Below are positions 1 through 5,147 of a stretch of DNA of 5,147 bases, one piece after another; position 1 is the stretch's first letter, and each line of letters opens with the position of its first letter. The notes under the pieces are model-generated. The model was not told the origin of the DNA. It worked only from the letters and a program-made list of their open reading frames with translations, and ran no database searches. The stretch is taken from positions 1 to 5,147 of the forward strand of contig JAESQE010000554.1 in assembly GCA_016765335.1 (NCBI GenBank), read 5' to 3'. A program made the translations under genes and the position numbers. The stretch comes from Planctomycetaceae bacterium. GTDB lineage: Bacteria > Planctomycetota > Planctomycetia > Planctomycetales > Planctomycetaceae.

Positions 1-330
1 AAAGAACTTAATAAGATAGACAAAGTATTTGCAAAATTTCCGGAAGAAGAGAAATTTGATCTGATTCGTCGATCTGCCTGGCTTTGCCGATTGACCCGAG
101 CTCAAAGTCTTCTTGAGGTTCCTGAAGAAAATGCGGCCCTGCTAAAAAAACACTGGGCCGTAATCACGCCCTATCTGCCCGAAGATGCATTGCGAGACCC
201 CTTGGCTGATATCGTGGATTCGCTTCTGGATTTTGGACTCCCGTTCGAGGAACTCCCCAAAACTGGATCAGATATCACCCTGAAATGGTCACCACGGGAT
301 GAGGGGATTCATATCGGACGAGACAAATGA
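1..330 (+). CDS. Hypothetical protein, C-terminal part (5' end outside window)
   Basis: The frame is open from the first base and ends at a TGA at 328-330, giving 109 visible residues. The true start lies upstream of the window. A TTG at 91 could in principle start it, but the preceding 30 codons read as ordinary protein (charged, helix-like, with FPEEEKFDLIRR), so I treat the gene as truncated by the window edge. The visible part is soluble-looking, rich in Leu, Glu, Asp and Lys, with no membrane segment, no Cys pair and no motif I recognise. It ends with a polar tail (IHIGRDK). Its stop codon overlaps the ATG of the next possible frame (ATGA at 327-330), an arrangement typical of translational coupling if that frame is real. 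I assign no function. I am fairly sure it is coding because the frame is long and open with balanced composition. Confidence 0.65.
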   Translation, partial: KELNKIDKVFAKFPEEEKFDLIRRSAWLCRLTRAQSLLEVPEENAALLKKHWAVITPYLPEDALRDPLADIVDSLLDFGLPFEELPKTGSDITLKWSPRDEGIHIGRDK

Positions 331-563
331 AACATATCATAACCCTGAATTACATGCCGGCTGTTCTTGCGGAAGATGCGTACACAAGTCGTGTTTGTCA
401 CCTGTCTGTTGGAGTTGTTTTCGGTGAGTTTCTTTTTAGCTTGCGACTGAGTAATTATCTCGAATTCTCTCCATGTATTACGCGTCACATGAAAAAAAAA
501 GCTAGAGTTGATTCAATGATACTAATGCACAAATTACCAAACGGCACTGCGTTATCTTTCTGA
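327..563 (+). CDS. Doubtful small hypothetical protein, 78 aa
   Basis: This is a 78-codon frame whose ATG overlaps the stop of the upstream gene (ATGA). No good Shine-Dalgarno sequence precedes it; only GACGAGAC is nearby. The product has no recognisable domain. It has a weakly hydrophobic middle (around residues 27-39, VGVVFGEFLFSLR), then a Lys-rich stretch (MKKKAR) encoded across a run of nine A at 492-500. Its composition, with scattered Met, Cys and His, looks more like translated non-coding DNA than a conserved protein. If it is not a gene, 331-597 is a 267-base intergenic region that would hold the promoter of the receiver gene downstream. The overlapping start is the only positive argument for it. 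Confidence 0.22.
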   Translation: MKHIITLNYMPAVLAEDAYTSRVCHLSVGVVFGEFLFSLRLSNYLEFSPCITRHMKKKARVDSMILMHKLPNGTALSF

Positions 564-597
564 GGCTGAGGTGCAAGACCATTTGAGGTAAGAAAAA

Positions 598-969
598 ATG
601 AAAATTTTGCTTGTTGACGATTCTGGAGTAATGCGAGTCATTCAGCGGCGGTGCCTGAATAAATTGGGTATCGAAGATTCTGATATTGATGATGCAGCAG
701 ATGGACTAATTGCCCTCCAGAAAACCCAGACTACCTCATATACGGTGATCTTTACAGACTGGAATATGCCTAACATGAATGGCTTGGAACTCTTAATTGA
801 GATCAGGAAGAATGATAAGGTAACACCTGTTATTATGGTGACAACCGAGGCTGCGAGGCCACGTGTTCTCGAAGCCGTGCAAAACGGAGTTTCGGACTAT
901 CTTGTCAAACCATTTACGCAAGATGACTTGAAGGATAAAATCATGAAGTGGGTTGGCTGCCACGTTTAA
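598..969 (+). CDS. Single-domain CheY-like response regulator
   Basis: This complete 123-residue protein consists of one receiver domain and nothing else, the usual length for CheY-type regulators. The key residues are present: the acidic pair D7-D8 for Mg2+ binding, phospho-acceptor D54 at the end of the third strand (VIFTDWNMP), the switch Thr T82 (MVTTEA), the aromatic Y101 and the invariant K104 in YLVKPF. In the family, a histidine kinase phosphorylates the Asp and the changed surface then binds a partner. With no output domain, this one must act through protein contact, classically the flagellar switch but often other targets. The ATG is preceded by GAGG (585-588) at 9 bases, which supports this start. 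No kinase gene is visible. A strong terminator follows at 1043-1068, so the gene probably ends its transcript. The next gene is a c-di-GMP signalling protein and a possible partner, but that is inference from position only. Confidence 0.93.
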   Translation: MKILLVDDSGVMRVIQRRCLNKLGIEDSDIDDAADGLIALQKTQTTSYTVIFTDWNMPNMNGLELLIEIRKNDKVTPVIMVTTEAARPRVLEAVQNGVSDYLVKPFTQDDLKDKIMKWVGCHV

Positions 970-1042
970 ACCGAGCGATCATTATGCAACGAACATATAA
1001 CGATCTCTCGACTTTACTTTTGTGTTCAGCACGGTGAAAATG

Positions 1043-1068
1043 AAAAGCATCAATGATGCTTTTTTTTT
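1043..1068 (+). terminator. Intrinsic (Rho-independent) terminator after the receiver gene
   Basis: A hairpin with arms GCATC (1047-1051) and GATGC (1055-1059) and a three-base AAT loop is flanked by AAAA (1043-1046), which pairs with the first Ts. It is followed by an unbroken run of nine T (1060-1068). The stem plus U-tract is the classic intrinsic terminator layout. It lies 74 bases after the receiver gene stop and 120 bases before the next start, so it separates the two genes into different transcripts. The A-tract upstream gives the hairpin some symmetry, but the opposite strand has no gene that would need it. Confidence 0.85.
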
Positions 1069-1191
1069 GATACTTACTTACAGAATGCGTTGCACTAAAT
1101 AATAGAGGTTCCCTCAATTACAAATCTAGAGGATCTCAGCTATTCAACTCGTCTACAGACAGCTAGTCACTCTATCTCTGAGGCATCGGCA

Positions 1192-3135
1192 ATGTTCGAT
1201 TCGGAAAAAATCTGGACTTCAACTCAACTTCCCACACTTCCTGGTGTGGCAGTCAGGTTGATTGAGTTGTCTCGAAACCCAGAGACTGATATCAATGATA
1301 TTGTCAATTTGATTAAAACAGATCCAGCAATCTGTGCCAAGATTTTAAAGTCTACGAATTCTTCGTTCTTTGGGTTTTCGTCACCAGTCACATCGATAAA
1401 TCGAGCGGTTCCGTTACTTGGAACCACGGTCGTTACCTCATTGGCGCTAAGTTTTTCTCTGGCAGGCGATTCCATTAAATCGGGTCCGTTGCAACCCTTT
1501 TACAATAGTTATTGGAAGCAATCGATCATACACGCTGTGGCTTGTGAGATTATTGGTGCAAAATGCAGCAGAGGACTTGAATGTGAGTTTTTCCTGGCTG
1601 GTATGCTCATGGATATCGGGCGTCTGGCGATGCTCAAAGCAATCCCTCGTGATTACTTCCCGGCTCTATTAGAGGCAGCGTCACAGAAAAGAGAACTCCA
1701 TGAAACCGAAATGGAATTCCTGGGTCTCGATCACGCCCATGTTTCTTTCAAGCTGATAAAGTCTTGGAATTTTCCCGATGCAATGATGAAGGGGGTCAGC
1801 TTTCAACATGCATCAGAGGAAGTACTACTCAACGAGCTTGATGCCAAAAAAGACACCATGGCAGCTGCGATGGTGCTTTCAAATGCTGTTGGAGACTATT
1901 TTCTCTCTTCGGTACGCGAGCAGGCACTGAGTCGCGTCCGGTTCGTTGCTAAAAGTTTCTTCAATATGGACGAAATTGCCGTAGATAAATACCTGGAGAG
2001 CATGGAGGAACGCATCGAACAGGCAGGTAATCTATTTTCGATTGACATGAGTGACTACGAAGATCCTGCTGACCTGATGGTTCAAGCCAATCAGCAATTG
2101 CTGGAATTGACAATGAAGTCACAACTTGAAACTCAGAAAATTAGTACTCAACAAAAGAAAACGGAAGCCGAGAAAGTCGAACTTGAAACACAGAATCAAG
2201 AATTGCAAATAAAAGCAACACGTGATCCTTTAACAGGAATTTATAACAGGGCATTTTTTGATGACGCAGTAGCGCAATCCATTCATGAAGCGTGTGACCG
2301 TTGCATTCCCTTTGGGGTGATTTTTGCTGATATTGATAAATTCAAATTACTGAACGACACTTATGGGCATCAATTTGGAGATGAAGTTCTCAAAAAAGTT
2401 GCAGCACTGATAGCCAGAAATCTTCGGCCCAAAGATGTTCTTGCCCGATATGGCGGTGAAGAATTTGTCATTTTGATTTCCACCCCGACGGAAAAATCGA
2501 TTCAAAAAATAGCCGAACGTATTCGTGCTTCATTGGAAGCAGGAGTCTTTTACAATGAAACGACTCCTATCACGGTCACTGCCAGTTTTGGGGCAGCAGT
2601 CACGCTGCCTGGTCGCATCGACAACAACTACGCCGAACAAGTTGTACAGCAAGCCGATGAGGCAATGTATGAATCGAAAAAGAACGGCCGGAATCAAGTT
2701 CATGTTCGCTCATTATTCAGTGACTCTGACCGTAAACTCAGTAAAGCAATCAATCAGGGAAAAATGAGCCGCTGGCTTGTCAATAAAGAAGTGATGGATA
2801 TTCCATCCATTTCACGTTCGCTGTTGCAGGTTACTCCAGATAAAAGAGCACTGGGAAAAATGGCCATTGAATTGGATCTGATCCAGCCAGATCAGCTCGA
2901 AGAAATTCTTGATAATCAAAAAGTGAGTAAACTTCGCTTTGGTGAGATTGCAATACAATTAGGGTACTTGACGCAGAATGAACTCATCCAACTCCTCGCC
3001 TGGCAAGCAGAACCACCAGAGAGATTAATTCATGCGATTGCCCAATGCGGTTATTTTCCAATTGAACAGGGAAGGCTGCTTCTGGGGGAATTTATCGACA
3101 CGACACTCCTTAAAAGGGCGTGTATGTTCGTGTAG
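1192..3135 (+). CDS. HDOD-GGDEF diguanylate cyclase with C-terminal MshEN-like repeats
   Basis: This 647-residue cytoplasmic signalling protein has no signal peptide or membrane segment. Residues about 10-210 form an HDOD domain; the HD-type metal-site position reads MDIG (140-143), with Met in place of His, consistent with a non-catalytic sensor or scaffold. Residues about 295-342 are a Gln/Glu/Lys-rich coiled coil, the usual dimerising linker. Residues 345-505 are a GGDEF domain that makes c-di-GMP from two GTP: metal Asp D380 in FADIDKFK, N388, D397 and the GGEEF signature at 421-425, all at PleD-like spacing. RPKD at 412-415, five residues before GGEEF, is the RxxD product-inhibition site, so the enzyme should be active and feedback-limited. 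Residues 553-605 are two 24-residue repeats separated by five residues, resembling the MshEN c-di-GMP-binding fold. The final 40 residues are unassigned. The start is supported by GAGG (1180-1183) at 8 bases. The input signal is unknown. Confidence 0.93.
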   Translation: MFDSEKIWTSTQLPTLPGVAVRLIELSRNPETDINDIVNLIKTDPAICAKILKSTNSSFFGFSSPVTSINRAVPLLGTTVVTSLALSFSLAGDSIKSGPLQPFYNSYWKQSIIHAVACEIIGAKCSRGLECEFFLAGMLMDIGRLAMLKAIPRDYFPALLEAASQKRELHETEMEFLGLDHAHVSFKLIKSWNFPDAMMKGVSFQHASEEVLLNELDAKKDTMAAAMVLSNAVGDYFLSSVREQALSRVRFVAKSFFNMDEIAVDKYLESMEERIEQAGNLFSIDMSDYEDPADLMVQANQQLLELTMKSQLETQKISTQQKKTEAEKVELETQNQELQIKATRDPLTGIYNRAFFDDAVAQSIHEACDRCIPFGVIFADIDKFKLLNDTYGHQFGDEVLKKVAALIARNLRPKDVLARYGGEEFVILISTPTEKSIQKIAERIRASLEAGVFYNETTPITVTASFGAAVTLPGRIDNNYAEQVVQQADEAMYESKKNGRNQVHVRSLFSDSDRKLSKAINQGKMSRWLVNKEVMDIPSISRSLLQVTPDKRALGKMAIELDLIQPDQLEEILDNQKVSKLRFGEIAIQLGYLTQNELIQLLAWQAEPPERLIHAIAQCGYFPIEQGRLLLGEFIDTTLLKRACMFV

Positions 3136-3193
3136 GACAATTCAATTCTATGTTCAAATTACAGGAAATTGCCTTCAAGTAGATTTATCAGAC

Positions 3194-3221
3194 TTGACTC
3201 AAACTTCAGATCTTCGATGAT
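3194..3221 (+). promoter_or_regulatory. Weak sigma-70-like promoter candidate for the antiporter gene
   Basis: TTGACT (3194-3199, five of six bases of the -35 consensus) is followed after 16 bases by GATGAT (3216-3221, four of six of the -10 consensus). It lies in the 238-base gap between the GGDEF gene and the antiporter, where a promoter would be expected, and would leave a leader of about 145 bases. The -10 match is poor and no second element supports it, so this is only the best candidate seen, not a firm site. I found no intrinsic terminator after the GGDEF gene stop at 3135, so read-through from upstream is also possible. Confidence 0.2.
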
Positions 3222-3298
3222 CCTCAGCTTGGCTCGATCTTTAATTTTCCAGGTGCGAATCTGAAAACACCGAGCACTTGGCTCAACAGGATACATTC

Positions 3299-3348
3299 CC
3301 ACCCCATGAGGTGGTGTTAATTAAATCAGGTCATGCCAGTAACGGCAT
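3299..3348 (+). other. Two small hairpins in the antiporter leader
   Basis: Two short inverted repeats precede the antiporter start. CCACC (3299-3303) pairs with GGTGG (3310-3314) over a six-base loop, and ATGCC (3333-3337) pairs with GGCAT (3344-3348) over a six-base loop. Neither is followed by a T-tract, so neither is a terminator. The second ends 25 bases before the ATG at 3374 and leaves the ribosome-binding site free. They could influence leader stability, but five-base stems occur often by chance. Confidence 0.2.
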
Positions 3349-3373
3349 TTCAAACAAATTGTACGAAGGATAG

Positions 3374-4552
3374 ATGGCAGCGATGGAGCAAGCACTCGAT
3401 ACGATTGAATCGCAACATAAATTAAGACGCCAGGGAATATTGGGCTGCATTTTGATTTTAGCCGCAATAGGGTCGTGGCTGATCGTGAATGCTTTTTCGG
3501 CACCGCATGCACAGGATCATTCGACAACTGAAGAACCTGCCACCTCAGCAGAACATGCTGCTGAAGATTCCCATGCTGATGAAGATTCCCATGCTGCTGA
3601 AGAACACGATGCTGCACATCGTGAAGGCGATGATCACTCTGGGCACCCAGCTGCTGAAGCCCCTTCTGTCTTTAGTGTTTTCCCCTTTATTGCTTTGCTA
3701 CTTTGCATTGCTATTTTGCCTCTTTCTGCCAAGACCGAACACTGGTGGGAAAACAACTGGAATCGACTCAAGGTTGCAGCCGGCTTAGGGGTTTTGACAC
3801 TAATATATTATGGCTTCATGTATGGGCATGGCGTTCATGATCATATGACTGGTGGTGTTAGTGGCCCCGGGGCTGCTGCTGCCGCTGTTGTGCTTAGCAA
3901 TGCGTTGCTTGTTGAATACATTCCATTCATTACCTTGCTTTTCAGCCTGTATGTAATTTCTGGTGGAATTGTCATCGAGAGCCGTTTGATGGGCAAGCCG
4001 CACGTGAACGCTGGCATCATTGCATTGGGTGCATTGCTTGCAAGTTTTGTCGGTACAACGGGTGCTGCCATGTTATTGATTCGCCCATTGCTTGTTGCCA
4101 ACGTGAAGCGAAATCATGTTGTTCATACCGTTGTATTCTTCATTTTTGCAGTCTGTAACACCGGCGGTTGCCTGCTTCCGATTGGAGACCCACCGTTGTT
4201 TCTTGGTTACTTGCGAGGCGTACCGTTTCTTTGGACATTGAAGCTGTGGCCGATGTGGTTGTTTGCGAATATTTTAATTGTTGCGGTCTACTTTATCTGG
4301 GACAGCATCATTTCAAAAAAAGAAGATTCCGATGCGTTTACTTCGTCCAACCCAGACGACCCAGCATTTCGCATGTTAGGGAAGCTGAACTTACTTTGGT
4401 TGGTTGGTATCATCTTATGTGTGGCAATGCTTGATCCCAACAAACCGTTTCCTGGAACAGACTGGCATGCTCCTTTGTATTTCAGAGAGTTTTTGATGTT
4501 TGGCCTGACAACCTGCTCGTTGGTGTTTACAACTGAAGTCATTCGGTTGTAA
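3374..4552 (+). CDS. N-terminal portion of the interrupted antiporter (392 aa)
   Basis: This is the part translated if the TAA is obeyed. Residues 20-41 form a hydrophobic N-terminal segment, probably a signal anchor. Residues 42-97 are an acidic, His-rich linker (nine His and sixteen Asp/Glu, one Arg) that the segment would place on one side of the membrane. About eight further hydrophobic segments follow between residues 98 and 390, broken by a loop at 313-334 (KKEDSD, NPDDPA). A second small His cluster, H152, H155 and H157, lies in the loop after the third segment. The first-half pore signature spans 227-274, with GTTGAA, an Arg-Pro at 237-238, then NTGG and PIGDPP. A product ending here would lack the second half-site and is unlikely to transport alone. 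Confidence 0.8.
   Translation: MAAMEQALDTIESQHKLRRQGILGCILILAAIGSWLIVNAFSAPHAQDHSTTEEPATSAEHAAEDSHADEDSHAAEEHDAAHREGDDHSGHPAAEAPSVFSVFPFIALLLCIAILPLSAKTEHWWENNWNRLKVAAGLGVLTLIYYGFMYGHGVHDHMTGGVSGPGAAAAAVVLSNALLVEYIPFITLLFSLYVISGGIVIESRLMGKPHVNAGIIALGALLASFVGTTGAAMLLIRPLLVANVKRNHVVHTVVFFIFAVCNTGGCLLPIGDPPLFLGYLRGVPFLWTLKLWPMWLFANILIVAVYFIWDSIISKKEDSDAFTSSNPDDPAFRMLGKLNLLWLVGIILCVAMLDPNKPFPGTDWHAPLYFREFLMFGLTTCSLVFTTEVIRL
3545..3616 (+). repeat. 18-bp tandem repeat coding for His/acidic hexapeptides
   Basis: Four consecutive 18-base units, in frame with the antiporter gene, encode [18 protein letters not shown] and EEHDAA (residues 58-81). The two central units (3563-3580 and 3581-3598) are identical at 16 of 18 bases; the outer ones are more diverged. 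The unit length is a multiple of three, so gain or loss of copies would preserve the frame. The array lies in the hydrophilic linker after the first membrane segment, where length change should be tolerated. This suggests growth by slippage under selection for His and acidic residues. Confidence 0.75.
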
Positions 4553-4591
4553 AATGCATTCAATTACGATGCCATCCTGGAAGTCGCTGCC

Positions 4592-4996
4592 TTGTTTTGT
4601 GGGATATTCATCTGCATGCAGGCTCCGGTGCAAATACTCAATATCTATGGTAGTCAACTGGGATTAGATACCCCGACCAAGTTTTTCTGGTGTACCGGAT
4701 TCCTGTCAAGTTTTCTCGATAACGCCCCGACTTATGTGGTCTTCTTCGAGACCGCAAAATCAATGGATTTAGCCGGTACGCAAGTTGCCGGTGTTTCCGA
4801 AGCGTTCCTTATTGCGATCAGTCTAGGTTCAGTCCTGATGGGGGCGATGACCTACATCGGTAACGGCCCCAACTTCATGGTTAAAGCGATTGCAGAAAAG
4901 AACAATATCAGAATGCCTAGTTTCTTTGGCTACATGTTTTACAGCTTTGCTGTTCTGATTCCAATTTTCCTGGTCACCACTTTGATCTTCCTGTAA
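4592..4996 (+). CDS. C-terminal portion of the interrupted antiporter (134 aa from a TTG)
   Basis: This part is in the same frame as the upstream half. The frame is open from codon 394 at 4553; the start given is a TTG (codon 407), and the first in-frame ATG is at 4616. Neither has a clear Shine-Dalgarno sequence, and both fall inside a membrane helix of the full-length protein, so independent translation is unlikely. It contains the second-half signatures SSFLDNAP and TYIGNGPN, followed by a final hydrophobic segment ([18 protein letters not shown]) that ends the protein at the normal position. The preservation of these residues after the TAA argues that the lesion is recent, not real, or bypassed. 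Confidence 0.6.
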   Translation: MFCGIFICMQAPVQILNIYGSQLGLDTPTKFFWCTGFLSSFLDNAPTYVVFFETAKSMDLAGTQVAGVSEAFLIAISLGSVLMGAMTYIGNGPNFMVKAIAEKNNIRMPSFFGYMFYSFAVLIPIFLVTTLIFL

Positions 4997-5005
4997 AGCA
5001 CAGCG

Positions 5006-5095
5006 ATGGCATTGATCGAACTACTCGCAGTGATTGTCTCTGGTATTTACGGGATGTTGCTGGCAGGTAAATTATCAATGCACGAGTTCCTTTAG
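5006..5095 (+). pseudogene. Short frame, 29 codons, likely remnant of a membrane protein gene
   Basis: An ATG nine bases after the antiporter stop opens a 29-codon frame ending in TAG. It starts with a single hydrophobic helix (MALIELLAVIVSGIYGMLLA) and ends GKLSMHEFL. From memory, the first 20 residues resemble the N-terminus of the TRIC / UPF0126 (YicG-like) cation-channel family, whose members are about 200 residues, so this would be a stump. It could instead be a real small single-helix protein coupled to the antiporter, but no clear Shine-Dalgarno sequence is seen. The part after residue 20 looks different in kind and may belong to another gene remnant. Confidence is low because the window ends 52 bases later. 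Confidence 0.3.
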
Positions 5096-5136
5096 ACGAG
5101 GTCAACGAACAATCAAAGCGGGCTTCCAAAATGTAG
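5080..5136 (+). pseudogene. Possible C-terminal fragment of a medium-chain dehydrogenase
   Basis: In the frame one base behind the 5006 frame, codons from 5080 read ARVPLDEVNEQSKRASKM and then stop (TAG at 5134). The string RVPLDEVNE resembles the segment near the C-terminus of zinc-type medium-chain alcohol dehydrogenases (R-x-P-L-x-E-V/I-N-E-A). The preceding residues of that family, often AGKL followed by an acidic DEL/DEF, resemble LLAGKLSMHEF in the other frame (5056-5088). That would fit one dehydrogenase tail split by a small deletion. The match is short and made by eye; it may be chance. Confidence 0.2.
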
Positions 5137-5147
5137 AGTGGCGTGCT

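Larger units (their letters stand above)
3374..4996 (+). pseudogene. NhaD/CitMHS-like sodium:proton antiporter, interrupted by in-frame TAA at codon 393
   Basis: One continuous reading frame of 540 codons encodes an ion-transporter-superfamily (ArsB/NhaD/citrate type) inner-membrane protein, but TAA at 4550-4552 interrupts it. Family members exchange Na+ or another ion or anion for protons; the substrate cannot be read from sequence. The two halves carry the expected paired signatures: CNTGG with PIGDPP (261-274) before the stop, and SSFLDNAP (445-452) and TYIGNGPN (493-500) after it. Sequence across the stop, on both sides, continues as typical protein (TEVIRL, stop, [15 protein letters not shown]), with no frameshift and no other lesion. 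A single-base change would restore Glu, Gln or Lys. The start ATG is directly preceded by an in-frame TAG (3371-3373). GAAGGA (3365-3370) sits only 3 bases before this ATG and 12 before a second ATG at 3383 (Met4), so either could start. The lesion may be a recent nonsense mutation or a sequencing error. Confidence 0.85.

Noticed and set aside
1067..1101. TTGATA and TTGCAC boxes as a promoter for the HDOD-GGDEF gene
   Set aside because: No acceptable -10 hexamer lies at 16-18 bases from either box; TTGATA also overlaps the terminator T-tract.
3272..3284. GAGC / GCTC inverted repeat as a terminator for the GGDEF gene
   Set aside because: It has only four base pairs and no T-tract; too weak to call.
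3321..3617. 98-codon frame on the - strand with a repetitive HGNLQQH-like start
   Set aside because: It is the antisense reading of the 18-bp tandem repeat and the start of the antiporter gene; the repetitiveness comes from the repeat, and the frame has no independent support.
3489..3788. 99-codon + strand frame with repeated [11 protein letters not shown] units
   Set aside because: It is an out-of-frame shadow of the antiporter linker repeat and second membrane segment; the antiporter frame carries the family motifs.
4550..4552. Stop-codon recoding as selenocysteine or pyrrolysine
   Set aside because: Those use TGA and TAG; this codon is TAA, and no stem-loop suggestive of recoding was evident just downstream.
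4554..4676. ATG overlapping the premature stop (TAAAATG) as a restart site
   Set aside because: The ATG at 4554 is in a different frame from the antiporter and leads to a short frame of about 40 codons with no recognisable product, so it cannot restart the C-terminal half.
5120..5147. The end of the window (GTAGAGTGGCGTGCT) as the edge of an intergenic repeat or insertion sequence
   Set aside because: Only one half would be inside the window and no inverted partner or target duplication can be seen.

Overview
The window looks like chromosomal DNA of a Gram-negative-type bacterium of moderate GC content. The gene styles point most plausibly to the Planctomycetota: an HDOD-GGDEF signalling protein with a tail of MshEN-like repeats, and a large NhaD/citrate-transporter-like antiporter with an acidic, His-rich insert. 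That assignment rests on remembered family resemblance, not on a marker gene. All convincing genes lie on the + strand. TGA, TAA and TAG all end reading frames here, so the standard bacterial code is assumed.

Layout. Positions 1-330 hold the 3' end of an unrecognised gene. It overlaps by 4 bases (ATGA) a weak 78-codon frame (327-563) that may not be real. Positions 598-969 encode a complete single-domain CheY-like receiver, followed by a clear intrinsic terminator (1043-1068). Positions 1192-3135 encode a 647-residue HDOD / coiled-coil / GGDEF protein. It has an intact diguanylate cyclase site, an RxxD inhibitory site and, at the C-terminus, two 24-residue repeats spaced like the c-di-GMP-binding MshEN domain. 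Positions 3136-3373 are non-coding, with only weak promoter and hairpin candidates. Positions 3374-4996 encode a 540-codon membrane antiporter of the ion-transporter superfamily, interrupted by one in-frame TAA at codon 393. The last 150 bases hold a short frame (5006-5095) and an overlapping frame that look like remnants of broken genes.

Function. The left and central parts form a signalling block: a phosphorylatable receiver beside a c-di-GMP-making protein that may also sense its product. The terminator between them suggests separate transcription. The right part is a cation/proton antiporter locus that appears damaged, by a nonsense codon and by what may be a rearranged junction downstream. 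The observations most worth checking are the MshEN-like tail on a GGDEF protein, the single nonsense codon in an otherwise well-preserved transporter, and the possible chimeric remnant at the right end.
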